Part shown: positions 1 to 9,799 of the stretch, one piece after another
Numbering within the stretch: position 1 is the first letter of the stretch
Layout: each line of letters opens with the position of its first letter
From: Alphaproteobacteria bacterium
GTDB lineage: Bacteria; Pseudomonadota; Alphaproteobacteria; Rhizobiales; Devosiaceae
Length of the DNA: 64,000 nucleotides
Assembly (NCBI GenBank): GCA_018828145.1
Contig: JAHJWO010000021.1
Location: 1-64,000, forward strand
Reading direction: 5' to 3'
Notes under the pieces: model-generated
Told to the model about the DNA's origin: nothing
The model's input: the letters and a program-made list of their open reading frames with translations, nothing else
The model's database searches: none
Made by a program: the position numbers and the translations under genes

Positions 1-39
1 CATGCTGCGCGATAACCGGGACTGTTCCAAAAACCGGCA

Positions 40-167
40 CCCCGAGGCGGATACCGTCTCGTTTTTTAATTTCCAGAGGCGGCATCCGCCTCGGGGCCCG
101 TCCATCCAGTTCAACCGACCGGTTTCCGCCGGCCGGGGGTCAGCCATGCGCACTTCCAGTTGACCCC
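40..167 (+). promoter_or_regulatory. Structured valS leader with alternative pairings
   Basis: A perfect 13-bp inverted repeat (CCCCGAGGCGGAT at 40-52, ATCCGCCTCGGGG at 84-96) excludes the terminator hairpin at 44-60, since both use the same left arm. A second hairpin pairs GGGGTCA (136-142) with TGACCCC (161-167). Two mutually exclusive structures ahead of an aminoacyl-tRNA synthetase gene suggest transcription attenuation. No known leader family is recognised, no run of Val codons is seen, and function is inferred only from pairing. Confidence 0.4.
44..67 (+). terminator. Rho-independent-like terminator in valS leader
   Basis: GAGGCGG (44-50) pairs with CCGTCTC (54-60) across an ATA triloop, with one G-U pair, and GTTTTTT follows at once. 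This is the form of an intrinsic terminator. It may end an upstream gene outside the window or act as an attenuator of valS, because the same left arm also takes part in a longer alternative hairpin. Confidence 0.55.
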
Positions 168-274
168 GTTGCCGGCATTTGATTGAAGTCAGCCCAACCT
201 CTTGTCCGGCCCGCCAGGTCTTTCTCAACCCGGGAATGTCCACCTGGGCGGGTCGCTGCTGTTGCGAGTGACCA

Positions 275-3034
275 ATGCTTGAAAAGTCCTATGAGCCCGG
301 CGCCGTCGAAGACCGCGTCTATGCCGATTGGCTCAAGGCCAATGCCTTTGCCGCCGGGGCCGGCGCCGCGCCCGGCGCCGAGACCTTCACCATTGTCATT
401 CCGCCACCCAACGTCACCGGCTCGCTTCATATTGGCCACGCGCTGAACAACACGATCCAGGACATCCTGGTCCGCTTCAACCGCATGCTGAAAAAGGACG
501 TGCTCTGGCAGCCCGGCACCGACCATGCCGGCATCGCCACCCAGATGATCGTCGAGCGCCAGCTGATGGAGCGCCAGCAGCCGGGCCGCCGCGAAATGGG
601 CCGCGAAAAGTTCGTCGAGCGCATCTGGGAGTGGAAGGCCGAGAGCGGCGGCACCATCATGAACCAGCTCAAGCGCCTCGGCGCCTCGGCTGATTTCAGC
701 CGCGAACGCTTCACCATGGGCGAAAATGGCGTCGCCGACGACCAGATGGTCCGCGCCGTCACCAAGGTCTTCGTCGAGCTGCACCAGCGCGGCCTGATCT
801 ATCGCGCCAAGCGCCTGGTCAATTGGCATCCGGGCCTCGAAACCGCCATTTCCGATCTCGAAGTCGAGAATATCGAGATCAAGGGCCATATGTGGCACCT
901 GCGCTATCCCCTGGCCGATGGCGTCACCTACCAGTTCCCCATTGCCCATGACGAGGATGGCAAGCCCACCGAGTGGGAAACCCGCGACTACATCATCGTC
1001 GCTACCACCCGCCCCGAAACCATGCTGGGCGATAGCGGCGTCGCCGTGCACCCCACCGACGAGCGCTACGCCTCGCTGGTCGGCAAGTTCGTCGAGCTGC
1101 CACTGGTTGGCCGCCGCATTCCCATCGTCGCCGACGAATATGCCGATCCGGCGCTCGGCACCGGTGCGGTCAAGGTCACCCCTGCGCACGATTTCAACGA
1201 CTTCGAAGTCGGCGTCCGCAACAATCTCGAGCAGATCAACGTCTTCACCACCGGCGGCTCGATCATCTCGGCTGACTTCATCCCGGCCGCTTATCGCGGC
1301 CTCGATCGCTTCGTTGCCCGCAAGGCCATCGTCGCCGACCTGACCGCGCTTGCCGAAGCCGAACCCACCCGTGGCCTCGACCATATCGAGGACAAGAAGA
1401 TCATGGTCCCCCATGACGAGAAGAGTAAGCTCGTCGTCATCGAGCCCTTCCTCACCGACCAGTGGTGGGTCAAGGCCGACGTGCTCGCCCGGCCGGCGCT
1501 TGCCGCCGTCCGCGAGGGCCGCACCAAGTTCGTGCCCCAGCAATACGAGAACACCTATTTCGCCTGGCTCGAGAACATCAAGCCATGGTGCATTTCCCGC
1601 CAGCTCTGGTGGGGTCACCAGATCCCCGCCTGGTACGGCCCGGACAACCACGCCTTCGTCGCCTATAGCGAGGCCGAAGCCCAGGCCCAGGCCGACGCCC
1701 ATTATGGCGCGCCGACCGCCATCAAGCGCGACGAAGACGTCCTCGACACCTGGTTCTCCTCCGCCCTCTGGCCTTTCTCCACCCTGGGCTGGCCGGACGA
1801 CACTGCCGAGCTGCGCCGCTACTACCCGACTGACGTTCTGGTCACCGGCTTCGACATCATTTTCTTCTGGGTTGCCAGGATGATGATGATGGGTCTTGAG
1901 TTCCTGCATGAAGAGCCGTTCCACACGGTCTACATGCATGCCCTGGTCCGCGACGAGAAGGGCCAGAAGATGAGCAAGACCAAGGGCAATGTCATCGACC
2001 CGCTCGAACTCATCGATCAATACGGCGCCGACGCCACCCGCTTCACACTTGCCGCCATGGCGGCGCAGGGGCGCGATCTCAAGCTCTCGATCCAGCGCGT
2101 CGAGGGCTATCGCAACTTCGTCACCAAGATCTGGAACGCCGCCCGCTTCCTCGAAATGAACGAATGCCGCCGCGTCGAGGGCTACGATCCCAGGGCCAAC
2201 ACGCTCCCGCTCAATCGCTGGATTGTCGGCGCCACCGCGCGCGGCGCCGCCGCAGTTACCCAGGGCATTGTCGACTACAAGTTCAACGAAGCCGCCAACA
2301 GCGCCTATGACTTTGTCTGGGGCACCTTCTGCGACTGGTATGTCGAATTCGCCAAGCCCGTGCTCATGGGCGAGGACGAGGCCGCCAAGGCCGAAACCCG
2401 CGCCACCGCCGCATGGGCGCTCGATCAGATCCTCACCATCCTGCATCCCTTCATGCCCTTCGTCACCGAAGAGCTCTGGGCCGAGACCGGCAAGTTCGGT
2501 GCCCCGCGCCAGAACATGCTGATTCTCACCGAATGGCCTGACCTCGCAGGTCTCGAAGACCCGGAAGCCGATGCCGATCTCAACTGGCTGATCGACGTCA
2601 TCACCAATGTGCGTTCGGTCCGCAGCGAAATGAACGTGCCGGCCGGCGCCAAGCTGCAGATGGTTGTGGTCGGGGCAGGGGACACAACCCTCCGCCGCCT
2701 CGTGGCCGGCACGTCGCTGATCACGCGCCTCGCCCGCCTCGAGGAAATCTCGCCCCAGGCCACCGTCCCGGGCGAATCCGCCCAGTTCGTGGTTGGCGAA
2801 GCCACCTGGGCCCTGCCGTTGGCGGGTGTCATCGACATCGCCGCCGAAAAGGTCCGCCTCGAAAAGGAAGTGACCAAGCTCGACGCCGAGATCGCCCAGA
2901 TCGACAAGAAGCTCGGCAACGAGCAATTCGTCGCCAAGGCGCCCGAGGAAGTCATCGAAGAGCAGAAGGCCCGTCGCGAAGCCGCCATTGAACGCCGCCA
3001 TCACATCCTGGAGGCGCTCAAGCGCTTGAGCTGA
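275..3034 (+). CDS. valS: Valine--tRNA ligase
   Basis: This cytoplasmic class I aminoacyl-tRNA synthetase charges tRNA-Val with valine and ATP. The 919-residue length fits the bacterial family. The catalytic HIGH motif is at residues 52-55 after PPPNVTGS, and the KMSK-type motif KMSKTK is near residue 565. Between them lies the CP1 editing domain with [10 protein letters not shown]. The C-terminal 60 or so residues are charged and end in the coiled-coil tRNA-binding arm typical of ValRS. The ATG at 275 gives the conserved [12 protein letters not shown] start. A ZntB-type gene follows 6 bases downstream, so the two are probably cotranscribed. Identity is secure. Confidence 0.98.
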   Translation: MLEKSYEPGAVEDRVYADWLKANAFAAGAGAAPGAETFTIVIPPPNVTGSLHIGHALNNTIQDILVRFNRMLKKDVLWQPGTDHAGIATQMIVERQLMERQQPGRREMGREKFVERIWEWKAESGGTIMNQLKRLGASADFSRERFTMGENGVADDQMVRAVTKVFVELHQRGLIYRAKRLVNWHPGLETAISDLEVENIEIKGHMWHLRYPLADGVTYQFPIAHDEDGKPTEWETRDYIIVATTRPETMLGDSGVAVHPTDERYASLVGKFVELPLVGRRIPIVADEYADPALGTGAVKVTPAHDFNDFEVGVRNNLEQINVFTTGGSIISADFIPAAYRGLDRFVARKAIVADLTALAEAEPTRGLDHIEDKKIMVPHDEKSKLVVIEPFLTDQWWVKADVLARPALAAVREGRTKFVPQQYENTYFAWLENIKPWCISRQLWWGHQIPAWYGPDNHAFVAYSEAEAQAQADAHYGAPTAIKRDEDVLDTWFSSALWPFSTLGWPDDTAELRRYYPTDVLVTGFDIIFFWVARMMMMGLEFLHEEPFHTVYMHALVRDEKGQKMSKTKGNVIDPLELIDQYGADATRFTLAAMAAQGRDLKLSIQRVEGYRNFVTKIWNAARFLEMNECRRVEGYDPRANTLPLNRWIVGATARGAAAVTQGIVDYKFNEAANSAYDFVWGTFCDWYVEFAKPVLMGEDEAAKAETRATAAWALDQILTILHPFMPFVTEELWAETGKFGAPRQNMLILTEWPDLAGLEDPEADADLNWLIDVITNVRSVRSEMNVPAGAKLQMVVVGAGDTTLRRLVAGTSLITRLARLEEISPQATVPGESAQFVVGEATWALPLAGVIDIAAEKVRLEKEVTKLDAEIAQIDKKLGNEQFVAKAPEEVIEEQKARREAAIERRHHILEALKRLS

Positions 3035-3040
3035 TTCATC

Positions 3041-4066
3041 ATGGATGGTCCGGCACCGATGGATGATACCCCGCGCAAACCGCCGACTCGTGCCGTAGAA
3101 AACGGCATGGTGGGCGTGGGCGCCGTTTTGGTCTTCGACGGCAAGGGCGGAGTCGTTCGCCATGAGCCTGGTGACGGAATGCCCGCCGTGCCTGCCCGCG
3201 GGTTCAAGCTGGTCTGCGGCAATTCAAGGTCGCCCGAGTTCAAGGTCTGGCTGAAGGCAGAGCTCGGCGTCTTCAACGCCGACCTGTTGACCGTGCCCAG
3301 CACGCGCTCGCGCTGCACCGTGATCGACGACAAGGCCATGATTGTGCTGCGCGTCGCCCGCCCCAGTGCGGAGCCCGAGGACATCGGCCGGCAATTGCTG
3401 TCGCTGTGGATCGAAAAGGGTCGCGTCATCATCGCGTCCGAACTCAACATTCTCGATTTTCTCGGTCTCAGCAAATGGGAAAGCTCCCACCATGCGCCGG
3501 TTTCGCCGGCCGACCTGGTCGCCCGTCTGGGTCTGCGTGCTGCGGACCGGCTGGAGCCGCTGGTCGAACGCCTGGGGGACCGGCTGGATGAAATCGAGGA
3601 ATCCCTCATCGTCCAGAACACCTCGCGGGCGCAGGGCAAGCTGAGCCACCTGCGGCGGACGCTGATCAGCTTCCGTCGCCTCGTCTGGCCGCAGCGCGAC
3701 GTGCTGAACACTCTCGAGATTGAAGATCTCTCCCATTTCACTGCCCGCGACCGCCTGCGCCTGCGCGAAGCCTCGGCTCGCTCGGCGCGCCTGGGGGATG
3801 AATTGCAGGCGTTGTCCGAACGCGCCGTGCTGGTCCACGAACAGATCATCGACGCCCGCGCCGAGCAGATGAACCGCACCATGCTGATCCTGGCGGCCGT
3901 GACAGTGGTCTTCATGCCGCTGACCCTGCTGACCGGCGCGTTGGGCATGAATGTCTCGGGCATTCCCTTCGCCGACAACCCCCACGCCTTCTGGACCGTC
4001 TGTGCCGCGCTTTTCCTGCTCTCGCTCGGCATTATCTGGTGGATGCGCGGCCGCCGCTGGCTCTAG
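3041..4066 (+). CDS. zntB: ZntB/CorA-family divalent metal transporter
   Basis: The 341-residue protein has a large soluble N-terminal domain and two C-terminal membrane helices (about 280-335). The signature GMN sits at the end of the first helix in GALGMNVSGIPFA. CorA-family proteins form pentameric inner-membrane channels; the GMNVSGIP context is more like ZntB (zinc) than Mg2+-type CorA. A coiled-coil-like charged stretch (about 215-275) matches the long stalk helix. The gene follows valS closely and converges with the ABC exporter gene. Zinc versus magnesium as substrate is inferred from the motif context only. Confidence 0.85.
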   Translation: MDGPAPMDDTPRKPPTRAVENGMVGVGAVLVFDGKGGVVRHEPGDGMPAVPARGFKLVCGNSRSPEFKVWLKAELGVFNADLLTVPSTRSRCTVIDDKAMIVLRVARPSAEPEDIGRQLLSLWIEKGRVIIASELNILDFLGLSKWESSHHAPVSPADLVARLGLRAADRLEPLVERLGDRLDEIEESLIVQNTSRAQGKLSHLRRTLISFRRLVWPQRDVLNTLEIEDLSHFTARDRLRLREASARSARLGDELQALSERAVLVHEQIIDARAEQMNRTMLILAAVTVVFMPLTLLTGALGMNVSGIPFADNPHAFWTVCAALFLLSLGIIWWMRGRRWL

Positions 4067-4082
4067 CAGCGGCCGCAGTGGC

Positions 4083-5933
4083 CTAGATGCTGGCCGACAC
4101 CCGGTGCAGCCCGGCATAGAGCCCGTCGGCCGCCATCAGCGTGTCATGGGTGCCTTCTTCGCCGATGCCGTCAGCCGTGAGCACCAGGATGCGGTCGGCA
4201 TGGCGCACGGTCGAAAGTCGATGCGCGATCACGATCGTGGTCCGGCCCCTGGCCAGGCTCAGCAGTGCCTGCTGCACCGCCCGTTCGCTCTCATTGTCGA
4301 GCGCACTGGTCGCCTCGTCGAAGATCAGGATTGCCGGGTCTTTGAGAAACGCCCTTGCAATGGTCAGCCGCTGTTTCTGACCACCCGACAGCTTCACCCC
4401 GCGTTGCCCGATATTCGACTTATACCCGTCCGGCAGGGCCATGATAAAATCATGCGCATTGGCAGCCTTGGCTGCTGCAATGAGCTCATCATGGCTGGCA
4501 TCGGGTCTTCCATAGCGCAGGTTTTCTTCCACGGTACCGCTGAACAGGTACACATCCTGCTGCACCACCCCCACGCTGCGCCGCAGCGACGCCAGCGTCA
4601 CGTCGCGGATATCCTTGCCGTCGATGGTGATTGCCCCGGAGGTCACATCGTAGAAGCGCGGAATGAGCGCGCACAACGTGCTCTTGCCAACGCCCGACGG
4701 TCCCACCAGCGCCACGAATTCACCCGGCGCAATGTCGAAGGACAGCCCGTTGAAGACAGGCCCATGGCCTTCGCCATAGCCGAAGCTCACATCACGGAAA
4801 CGGACAGCACCCGCCACCTGGCCGATATCCACGGCGCCCGGCCGGTCGGCAATATCTGGCTCCTCCTCCAGCAGCTCCATGGCCCGCACGAAGCCGGTGG
4901 CACCCTCCTGCCAGAGCCGGATGAAGTTATCCAGCCGCCGTACCGGATCCACCAGCACACCCACACAGAGCAGGAAGGTGAGCATGTCCGCCACGGTGAG
5001 GTCGGCAGTCAGGATACGGATGGCACCCGCAACGATCACCATGATGGTTACCAGCTGCGCAAAGCCATCCATGCCGACCCAGAGCAGGGCCTCGCTGCGA
5101 TAGCCATCCCGGCGGCTCTGCAGGAAGCGTTGGTTCTCGACCGCAAAGCGCCGCATCTCGACGGCTTCATTGGCAAAGGACTGCACGACCCGCACCCCGC
5201 CCAGCGCGTCCTCCACCCGCTCGTTGACCGCCGCGATCCGCTCCTTGCTGGAGCGCAGCGCCACATTCATCTTGCCGTTGAAATGCCGGGCATAGACGAT
5301 GGCAAACGGCACCAGCAGGGCAATGAGCCCCGCCAGTACAGGATCGATGATGGTCAGCACCGCCATGGCCCCACCGAACTTGAGCAGGCTGATGGCGATG
5401 TCTTCCGGGCCATGGTGGAACAGCTCGCCCAGCCACAGCGAGTCATTGCTGATCCGGCTCATCAGCTGGCCCACGCGCTGTCGGTCATAAAAGCCGAAGC
5501 TCAGCTTCTGGCAGTGCTCGAACAGCTCCTGGCGCACATCTGCCTCGATGCGTGCACCCATCACATGGCCCTGATAGTCGACGAAATAGGTCGCCAGCGA
5601 CTGCACGAGGAACACCCCGAGCATGATCCCTCCCATGCTGAGGATTTGCAGCAGCGCGTCGTCAGCCGCCGCCAGTTCCGGCAGGCGGGAGGTAATGTAG
5701 CTGGCGCAGAGCGGCAGGGCGATCGCGCTGGCCGCCACCAGTACGGCGCAGGCGAGGTCGGCCAGCAGCAACGGCACATAGGGCCTGTAATAGCCAAGAA
5801 ATTTGCGGGCACGCGAGAGCGTGCGGTCCGGATCGCCGTTCCGGCCCGCAATCAGTCTGGCGATGAATTCTGGAAGGGCGTGGTTACGGCTTGCGTCGCT
5901 GCGCTGCACCGGCCGCGGATTTTGAGAATGCAT
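4083..5933 (-). CDS. ABC exporter half-transporter (MsbA-like, TMD-NBD fusion)
   Basis: A 616-residue inner-membrane protein with an N-terminal ABC transmembrane domain (about 45-340, six helices) and a C-terminal ATPase domain. Walker A is GPSGVGKST, the Q-loop is VVQQDVYLF, the signature is LSGGQKQR, and Walker B is AILIFDEATSALD followed by an H-loop in IAHRLSTVRHADRI. It should work as a homodimeric exporter of lipids or drugs; the substrate cannot be read from sequence. The ATG at 5933 has only weak ribosome-binding support, and a 34-codon reading frame with a good Shine-Dalgarno overlaps its start, so the N-terminus is less certain than the rest. Confidence 0.9.
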   Translation of the reverse strand: MHSQNPRPVQRSDASRNHALPEFIARLIAGRNGDPDRTLSRARKFLGYYRPYVPLLLADLACAVLVAASAIALPLCASYITSRLPELAAADDALLQILSMGGIMLGVFLVQSLATYFVDYQGHVMGARIEADVRQELFEHCQKLSFGFYDRQRVGQLMSRISNDSLWLGELFHHGPEDIAISLLKFGGAMAVLTIIDPVLAGLIALLVPFAIVYARHFNGKMNVALRSSKERIAAVNERVEDALGGVRVVQSFANEAVEMRRFAVENQRFLQSRRDGYRSEALLWVGMDGFAQLVTIMVIVAGAIRILTADLTVADMLTFLLCVGVLVDPVRRLDNFIRLWQEGATGFVRAMELLEEEPDIADRPGAVDIGQVAGAVRFRDVSFGYGEGHGPVFNGLSFDIAPGEFVALVGPSGVGKSTLCALIPRFYDVTSGAITIDGKDIRDVTLASLRRSVGVVQQDVYLFSGTVEENLRYGRPDASHDELIAAAKAANAHDFIMALPDGYKSNIGQRGVKLSGGQKQRLTIARAFLKDPAILIFDEATSALDNESERAVQQALLSLARGRTTIVIAHRLSTVRHADRILVLTADGIGEEGTHDTLMAADGLYAGLHRVSASI

Positions 5934-5988
5934 GGATGGTCATGTCCTGTTGAAACTTGTCTCCTTTCGCTGTGGACAGGGCTTTCAT
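5884..5988 (-). CDS. Possible 34-codon upstream ORF overlapping the ABC exporter start
   Basis: An ATG at 5988 with a well-placed GAGGAG (spacing about 7) opens a frame of 34 codons beginning MKALSTAKGD and ending in TAA 49 bases inside the ABC gene, in another frame. Translation through it could couple to or compete with the exporter start, which itself lacks a clear ribosome site. There is no homology evidence; it may be chance. Confidence 0.25.
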   Translation of the reverse strand: MKALSTAKGDKFQQDMTIHAFSKSAAGAAQRRKP

Positions 5989-6612
5989 CTCTTCGCTCCT
6001 CGGTTCGCGGTCTGGCGGCACTATGCGTCTGGCGCCGCCGTGGCACAACGGTTGAGGCCGCGCCGACGCCTCTCCACCGCGGACTCTGTGCTGATTCCGC
6101 AACAGCGTTCCGGATTCGATTTCGCGCCCGGCTCTGGCAACGATTTGGCGATGTTTGTCGCCACAATCTCACCCTAAACCAGACGGCATAGGCATTCGGG
6201 GGCGGATGGCCTGCAAGCACCGTGGCAAGGTCCGCGGGCCTGCTGTTTTTCAACCCCGGATACAAAGCCGTCGGTCAGACAGGTGCGCCAAAGTCTCGCA
6301 AGAGCTGCTGGCATGCGGGTTTGGCCGAAGCTGGAGGTAGATCGACGACGTGTCCGCCCGCTCTGTCGGCAAGCCGCAAAACGCGGTCCGGCAGGCAAAT
6401 TAACCGAACGCCATCTTGTGATGGGTCCGGCTGAAATGCGGTCACAAACGGAGGTTACTGATTGCTTAACGTCCGGCCTTCGCATTCGCGGCAGGCAGAT
6501 CGGACAAGGCAATCGCAGGTGCTGCCGATCATGTCGGCGCGCCGTTACGGAACCCGGATACCGGGTCCGGGAAGCAAATTGGCCCGCTGCCCAGCGGGCA
6601 AGAAGGAGTATG
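5989..6612. other. Intergenic region between the divergent ABC exporter and exoR genes
   Basis: This stretch of about 620 bases separates divergent genes and should hold both promoters. Open frames here are shadows with no recognisable product. The exoR ribosome site AGAAGGAG lies at 6601-6608. I see no RNA gene and no convincing long repeat. Confidence 0.5.
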
Positions 6613-7422
6613 ATGCGGACCATTAGGGACCACTCCCTGATTTCCGTGACAACGGCAGCGCTCTTCGCCCTGATGGCGTCGGCTCTGCCTGTGCACGCCC
6701 AGACGGCAGCCGATGCCGCGCTCAACATGGCCAACATGCTCGACGGGGCAGGGGGTGGCGTGTCGGGTGATGATTTGCTCGCGGCGCTCGAAGATGCTGC
6801 CGAGGCCGGTCAGCCCATGGCCATGTGGCAGCTGGGAACCATGTACGAGAATGGCGAGGGCGTAGACCGGGATCCGGTCAAGGCTTTTGGCTATTTTGCC
6901 CAGATCGCCAATCAGCATGCCGACGCCGCACCCAAGGGCGTCGAGGCGGATATCGTGGCGCAGTCCTTCGTCAAGGTTGGCGATTACTACCGCGAGGGTC
7001 TGCCCGATGCCGGCATTCCCGCTGACGCCGATCGTTCGCATGCCCTGCTGCTGCATGCCGCCACCTATTTCGGCGATGCGGACGCGCAATACCGCGTTGG
7101 CCTGCTCTACATGAACGAGAGCGGCATGGGCGTAAATCCGCTGCAGAGTGCCCGCTGGTTCTCCCTGGCCGCTCGCAAGGGTCACTGCCCGGCCCAGGCC
7201 CAGCTGGGGGATTTGCTGTTCAACGGTGTCGAAGGCATCGAGGCGCAGCCGGTCGAAGGCTTGATGTGGATGGTGATCGCCCAGCAGCGCTGCGCCGCCA
7301 CCGGCGACGCCGCCTGGATAGGTGAATTGCTTAACCGCGCGGTTTCCGTCGCGGCTCCTGAGCAGCGTGCCGAAGCCTTCGCCCTGGCGGAAAGCGTCGC
7401 GCCCCAGTTCGCCGCGTTCTGA
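6613..7422 (+). CDS. exoR: ExoR-like periplasmic Sel1-repeat regulator
   Basis: The mature protein follows a Sec signal peptide (about 1-30, cleavage near VHA-Q) and contains Sel1-like repeats, e.g. AMWQLGTMYENGEGVDRDP and AQYRVGLLYMNESGMG. Length (269 residues from this ATG), repeat layout and the C-terminal GLMWM...RC...WI...AVSVA pattern match ExoR of Sinorhizobium (268 residues). ExoR binds the sensor ChvG/ExoS in the periplasm and holds the ChvG-ChvI pathway off until acid or envelope stress causes its proteolysis. An ATG at 6610 is also possible, but AGAAGGAG is better spaced for 6613. It converges with xthA after 4 bases. Confidence 0.75.
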   Translation: MRTIRDHSLISVTTAALFALMASALPVHAQTAADAALNMANMLDGAGGGVSGDDLLAALEDAAEAGQPMAMWQLGTMYENGEGVDRDPVKAFGYFAQIANQHADAAPKGVEADIVAQSFVKVGDYYREGLPDAGIPADADRSHALLLHAATYFGDADAQYRVGLLYMNESGMGVNPLQSARWFSLAARKGHCPAQAQLGDLLFNGVEGIEAQPVEGLMWMVIAQQRCAATGDAAWIGELLNRAVSVAAPEQRAEAFALAESVAPQFAAF

Positions 7423-7426
7423 CGCC

Positions 7427-8212
7427 CTAAAAGGTGAAGCGACCCTCGACCGGCACATGGTCGCTCGGCTTGTCCCAGCCGCGCACATCCTTGTGCACGG
7501 TGACGTCTTCAAGCCGATCCGCCGCCTGCGGCGACAGCAGGAGATGATCGATGCGGATGCCGGCATTGCGCCGCCAGGCGCCCGCCTGGAAATCCCAGAA
7601 CGTATAGGCCGGCTCCGCCGTCGTAGCCCGCAGCGCATCCGTCAGTCCCAAGTTCATCAGCGTGCGCCAGCGCTCCTGGCTTTCCGGCCGATAGAGCGCA
7701 TCGCCCCACCAGGCGTCTGGGTCATGCGCATCGATGGGCGCCGGAATGATGTTGAAATCACCCAAGAGGATAAAGGGCTCCTCAAGCGCCAGCCGGCTTT
7801 CGACATAGGTCTCCAGTCGCCGCATCCAGGCCAGCTTGTAGGGAAATTTCTCGCTGTCGACCGGATTGCCATTGGGGAGGTAGATGCCGCACACCCGGAT
7901 CGCGCCGGTCTCGACCGAGAACACACCCTCGATCAGGCGCGCCTGCTCGTCGCTGTCATCGCCTGGAAGGCCCCGGGAAACCTCGTCAAACGGCAGCAGT
8001 GAAAGGATGGCGACGCCATTCCAGCTCTTCTGCCCATGTGTTTCCACATTGTAGCCCAGCGCCTCGATCTCCAGCCGCGGGAACCCCTCGTCGACCGTCT
8101 TGATCTCCTGCAGCACGACGATGTCGGGCTTTTCCTCGCCCAGCCACTTCAGCAGCGGCTCGATTCGCGCCTTGATGCCGGCAATGTTCCAGGTGGCGAT
8201 ACGCAGTGCCAT
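7427..8212 (-). CDS. xthA: Exodeoxyribonuclease III
   Basis: This Mg2+-dependent AP endonuclease / 3'-5' exonuclease acts in base excision repair. The 261-residue protein shows the exonuclease-endonuclease-phosphatase fold motifs: ATWNIAGIKAR at the start, VVLQEIKT with the metal-binding Glu, GIYLPNGNP, LLGDFNIIPAP with catalytic Asp and Asn, RIDHLLLS, and the terminal SDHVPVEGRF with the catalytic Asp-His pair. The length equals the usual family size. It lies 9 bases upstream of a serine hydrolase gene that ends at 8222 on the same strand, so both may be read from the erpA side. Confidence 0.95.
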   Translation of the reverse strand: MALRIATWNIAGIKARIEPLLKWLGEEKPDIVVLQEIKTVDEGFPRLEIEALGYNVETHGQKSWNGVAILSLLPFDEVSRGLPGDDSDEQARLIEGVFSVETGAIRVCGIYLPNGNPVDSEKFPYKLAWMRRLETYVESRLALEEPFILLGDFNIIPAPIDAHDPDAWWGDALYRPESQERWRTLMNLGLTDALRATTAEPAYTFWDFQAGAWRRNAGIRIDHLLLSPQAADRLEDVTVHKDVRGWDKPSDHVPVEGRFTF

Positions 8213-8221
8213 GGGATGTCC

Positions 8222-9325
8222 TCAGCTCAGGTCGGCATAGACGGCTTTGATGAGGTCCTTGGGATAGCGACCCGTGCATCCTTCGAGCGCCGTGTTGCTC
8301 ATCGACACTATGGTAATGCCGTTCGCAGGATCGACAAGCCAGGAATGGCCATAGACCCCACCCCAATTGACCGTGCCTCTGGCCGATGCCGAATTGGCGG
8401 CAACCGGATCATCGATGACGGCGCCGAGATAGCCGAAACGCTGGCCGGGTTCCTCGCGGTGAACGTCCCCGATGCGGTTGGAAAAGGCGAGCGCGGCCGT
8501 CTCGGGTCGGATCACGTCGCCGCCATTGCGACGCATGGCCTCGAGAAAGGTCGCGATATCCTCGGGGGTACCCGCCATGCCGGCCCCGCCGGATTGGAAG
8601 GCCGTCGCGCTGAAGATCCGCGACGGAGAAAATGTCGGGCCTTCGCCGGTTTCGTTCGGCACCATTTGCGGATCGCCCATTGGCATGGGCGGTGTGCCGT
8701 CCGCGTAGGGCTTGACCAGGCGACCCATGTCGGCAACAAAAAAGCCCGTCTCCGCCATTCCGAGTGGGCCGCTGATATGCTGGCGCACGGCCGCTTCCAG
8801 TGAACCGCCATGAATGGCTGCAAGAGCCGCGCCCAGCACGTCGATCGCGACCGAATATGTCCAGGCGGTACCCGGCGCGAACAGCAGGGGTTGCCGCGCG
8901 ACGCGGCTGAAATTGTCCTCGAATCCCTTGTCGCTGGATCCCAGGCCAGTGGATATCGATGGATCCGCCGGATAGGCGTATGCCAGCCCGGCGGTATGCG
9001 TCAGCAGGTGATGGATGGTAATGCTTGCCGGCGATCCATCCGCCAGGGAAGGCGTGAAATAGGGCAGGTGCCGGCTGACCGGATCGTCAAGTTGCAGCAG
9101 GCCCTTGTCGACCATTGCCAGCGCCGTCGCCGCCACGATGGGCTTGGTGACCGACGCCAGGCGATAAATGGCATTCTCAACCATTGGCGTGCCGGCCTCG
9201 CGGTCGAAATGGCCCGCTAGGCGGCGGATCGCCAATGCACCGTCCTTATAGGCAATTACCTCAGCGCCGACGATCTTCTGTCCCGCGATGGCAGCGTCCA
9301 TCACTGCATCGACATGCACGCCCAT
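8222..9325 (-). CDS. SxxK serine hydrolase (class C beta-lactamase / family VIII esterase fold)
   Basis: A beta-lactamase-fold protein of 367 residues. The nucleophile motif SVTK appears in YRLASVTKPIVAATAL, a Tyr motif in AWTYSVAIDVLGA, and a C-terminal strand with WGGVYGHSWLVDP. Such proteins act as carboxylesterases, D-alanyl peptidases or weak beta-lactamases; the Y-S-V in place of Y-x-N points to the EstB-like esterase branch. There is no signal peptide, so it is probably cytoplasmic. The ATG at 9325 is chosen because longer starts would run into erpA; GGGGCG upstream is a weak ribosome site. Confidence 0.8.
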   Translation of the reverse strand: MGVHVDAVMDAAIAGQKIVGAEVIAYKDGALAIRRLAGHFDREAGTPMVENAIYRLASVTKPIVAATALAMVDKGLLQLDDPVSRHLPYFTPSLADGSPASITIHHLLTHTAGLAYAYPADPSISTGLGSSDKGFEDNFSRVARQPLLFAPGTAWTYSVAIDVLGAALAAIHGGSLEAAVRQHISGPLGMAETGFFVADMGRLVKPYADGTPPMPMGDPQMVPNETGEGPTFSPSRIFSATAFQSGGAGMAGTPEDIATFLEAMRRNGGDVIRPETAALAFSNRIGDVHREEPGQRFGYLGAVIDDPVAANSASARGTVNWGGVYGHSWLVDPANGITIVSMSNTALEGCTGRYPKDLIKAVYADLS

Positions 9326-9362
9326 ATTCGCCCCTGCATTTGTGTTCGGAAGTGTTGGTCGG

Positions 9363-9713
9363 TCAGACCGCGAAGCTGGTGCCGCAGCCGCAGGAGGCAA
9401 CCGCATTGGGATTGCGGATCTGGAAGCTCTGCCCGATCAGGTCGTCGACGTAGTCGATCTCGGCCCCGCCCATGAATTCAAGACTCATGGAATCGATCAG
9501 CACGACGGCGTCGCCCTTGCTCAAAACGATGTCGTCGCTGGCCGGCATTTCCTGTACGAGGTTGTATTCATACTGAAATCCGGAGCAACCACCGCCGGCA
9601 ACCGAGATGCGCAACACCGTGCCCTCCGGCTCCTTGGCCAGAATACGGGACACGCGCTTGGCAGCGCGATCGGTGAGAACGACTTCGGTGGGCGCGAGTG
9701 CGGTATCGGTCAT
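9363..9713 (-). CDS. erpA: Iron-sulfur cluster insertion protein ErpA
   Basis: This A-type carrier delivers Fe-S clusters to apoproteins. In 116 residues it has the conserved three-cysteine pattern: the first Cys in GGGCSGFQY and the C-terminal CGCG pair in ASCGCGTSF. The core VLTDRAAKRVSRIL and GAEIDYVDDLIG stretches are typical. It is transcribed divergently from dgt across 86 bases, an arrangement common in alphaproteobacteria, and leads into the serine hydrolase gene. Confidence 0.93.
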   Translation of the reverse strand: MTDTALAPTEVVLTDRAAKRVSRILAKEPEGTVLRISVAGGGCSGFQYEYNLVQEMPASDDIVLSKGDAVVLIDSMSLEFMGGAEIDYVDDLIGQSFQIRNPNAVASCGCGTSFAV

Positions 9714-9799
9714 CTGGGAATCCGTGCCGTTCGTAATGTCATAACGGTAGGGCTAAAATAGTAACTCTTGCCGAGAATGAAAAGGGCTTTGTCAGAACG

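Noticed and set aside
140-3163. A 1007-residue minus-strand open frame opposite valS
   Set aside because: It is the antisense shadow of a GC-rich gene: no domain, odd composition, and valS on the other strand has full motifs.
3951-6191. A 746-residue plus-strand open frame
   Set aside because: It begins inside zntB and runs antisense to the ABC exporter; no recognisable domain.
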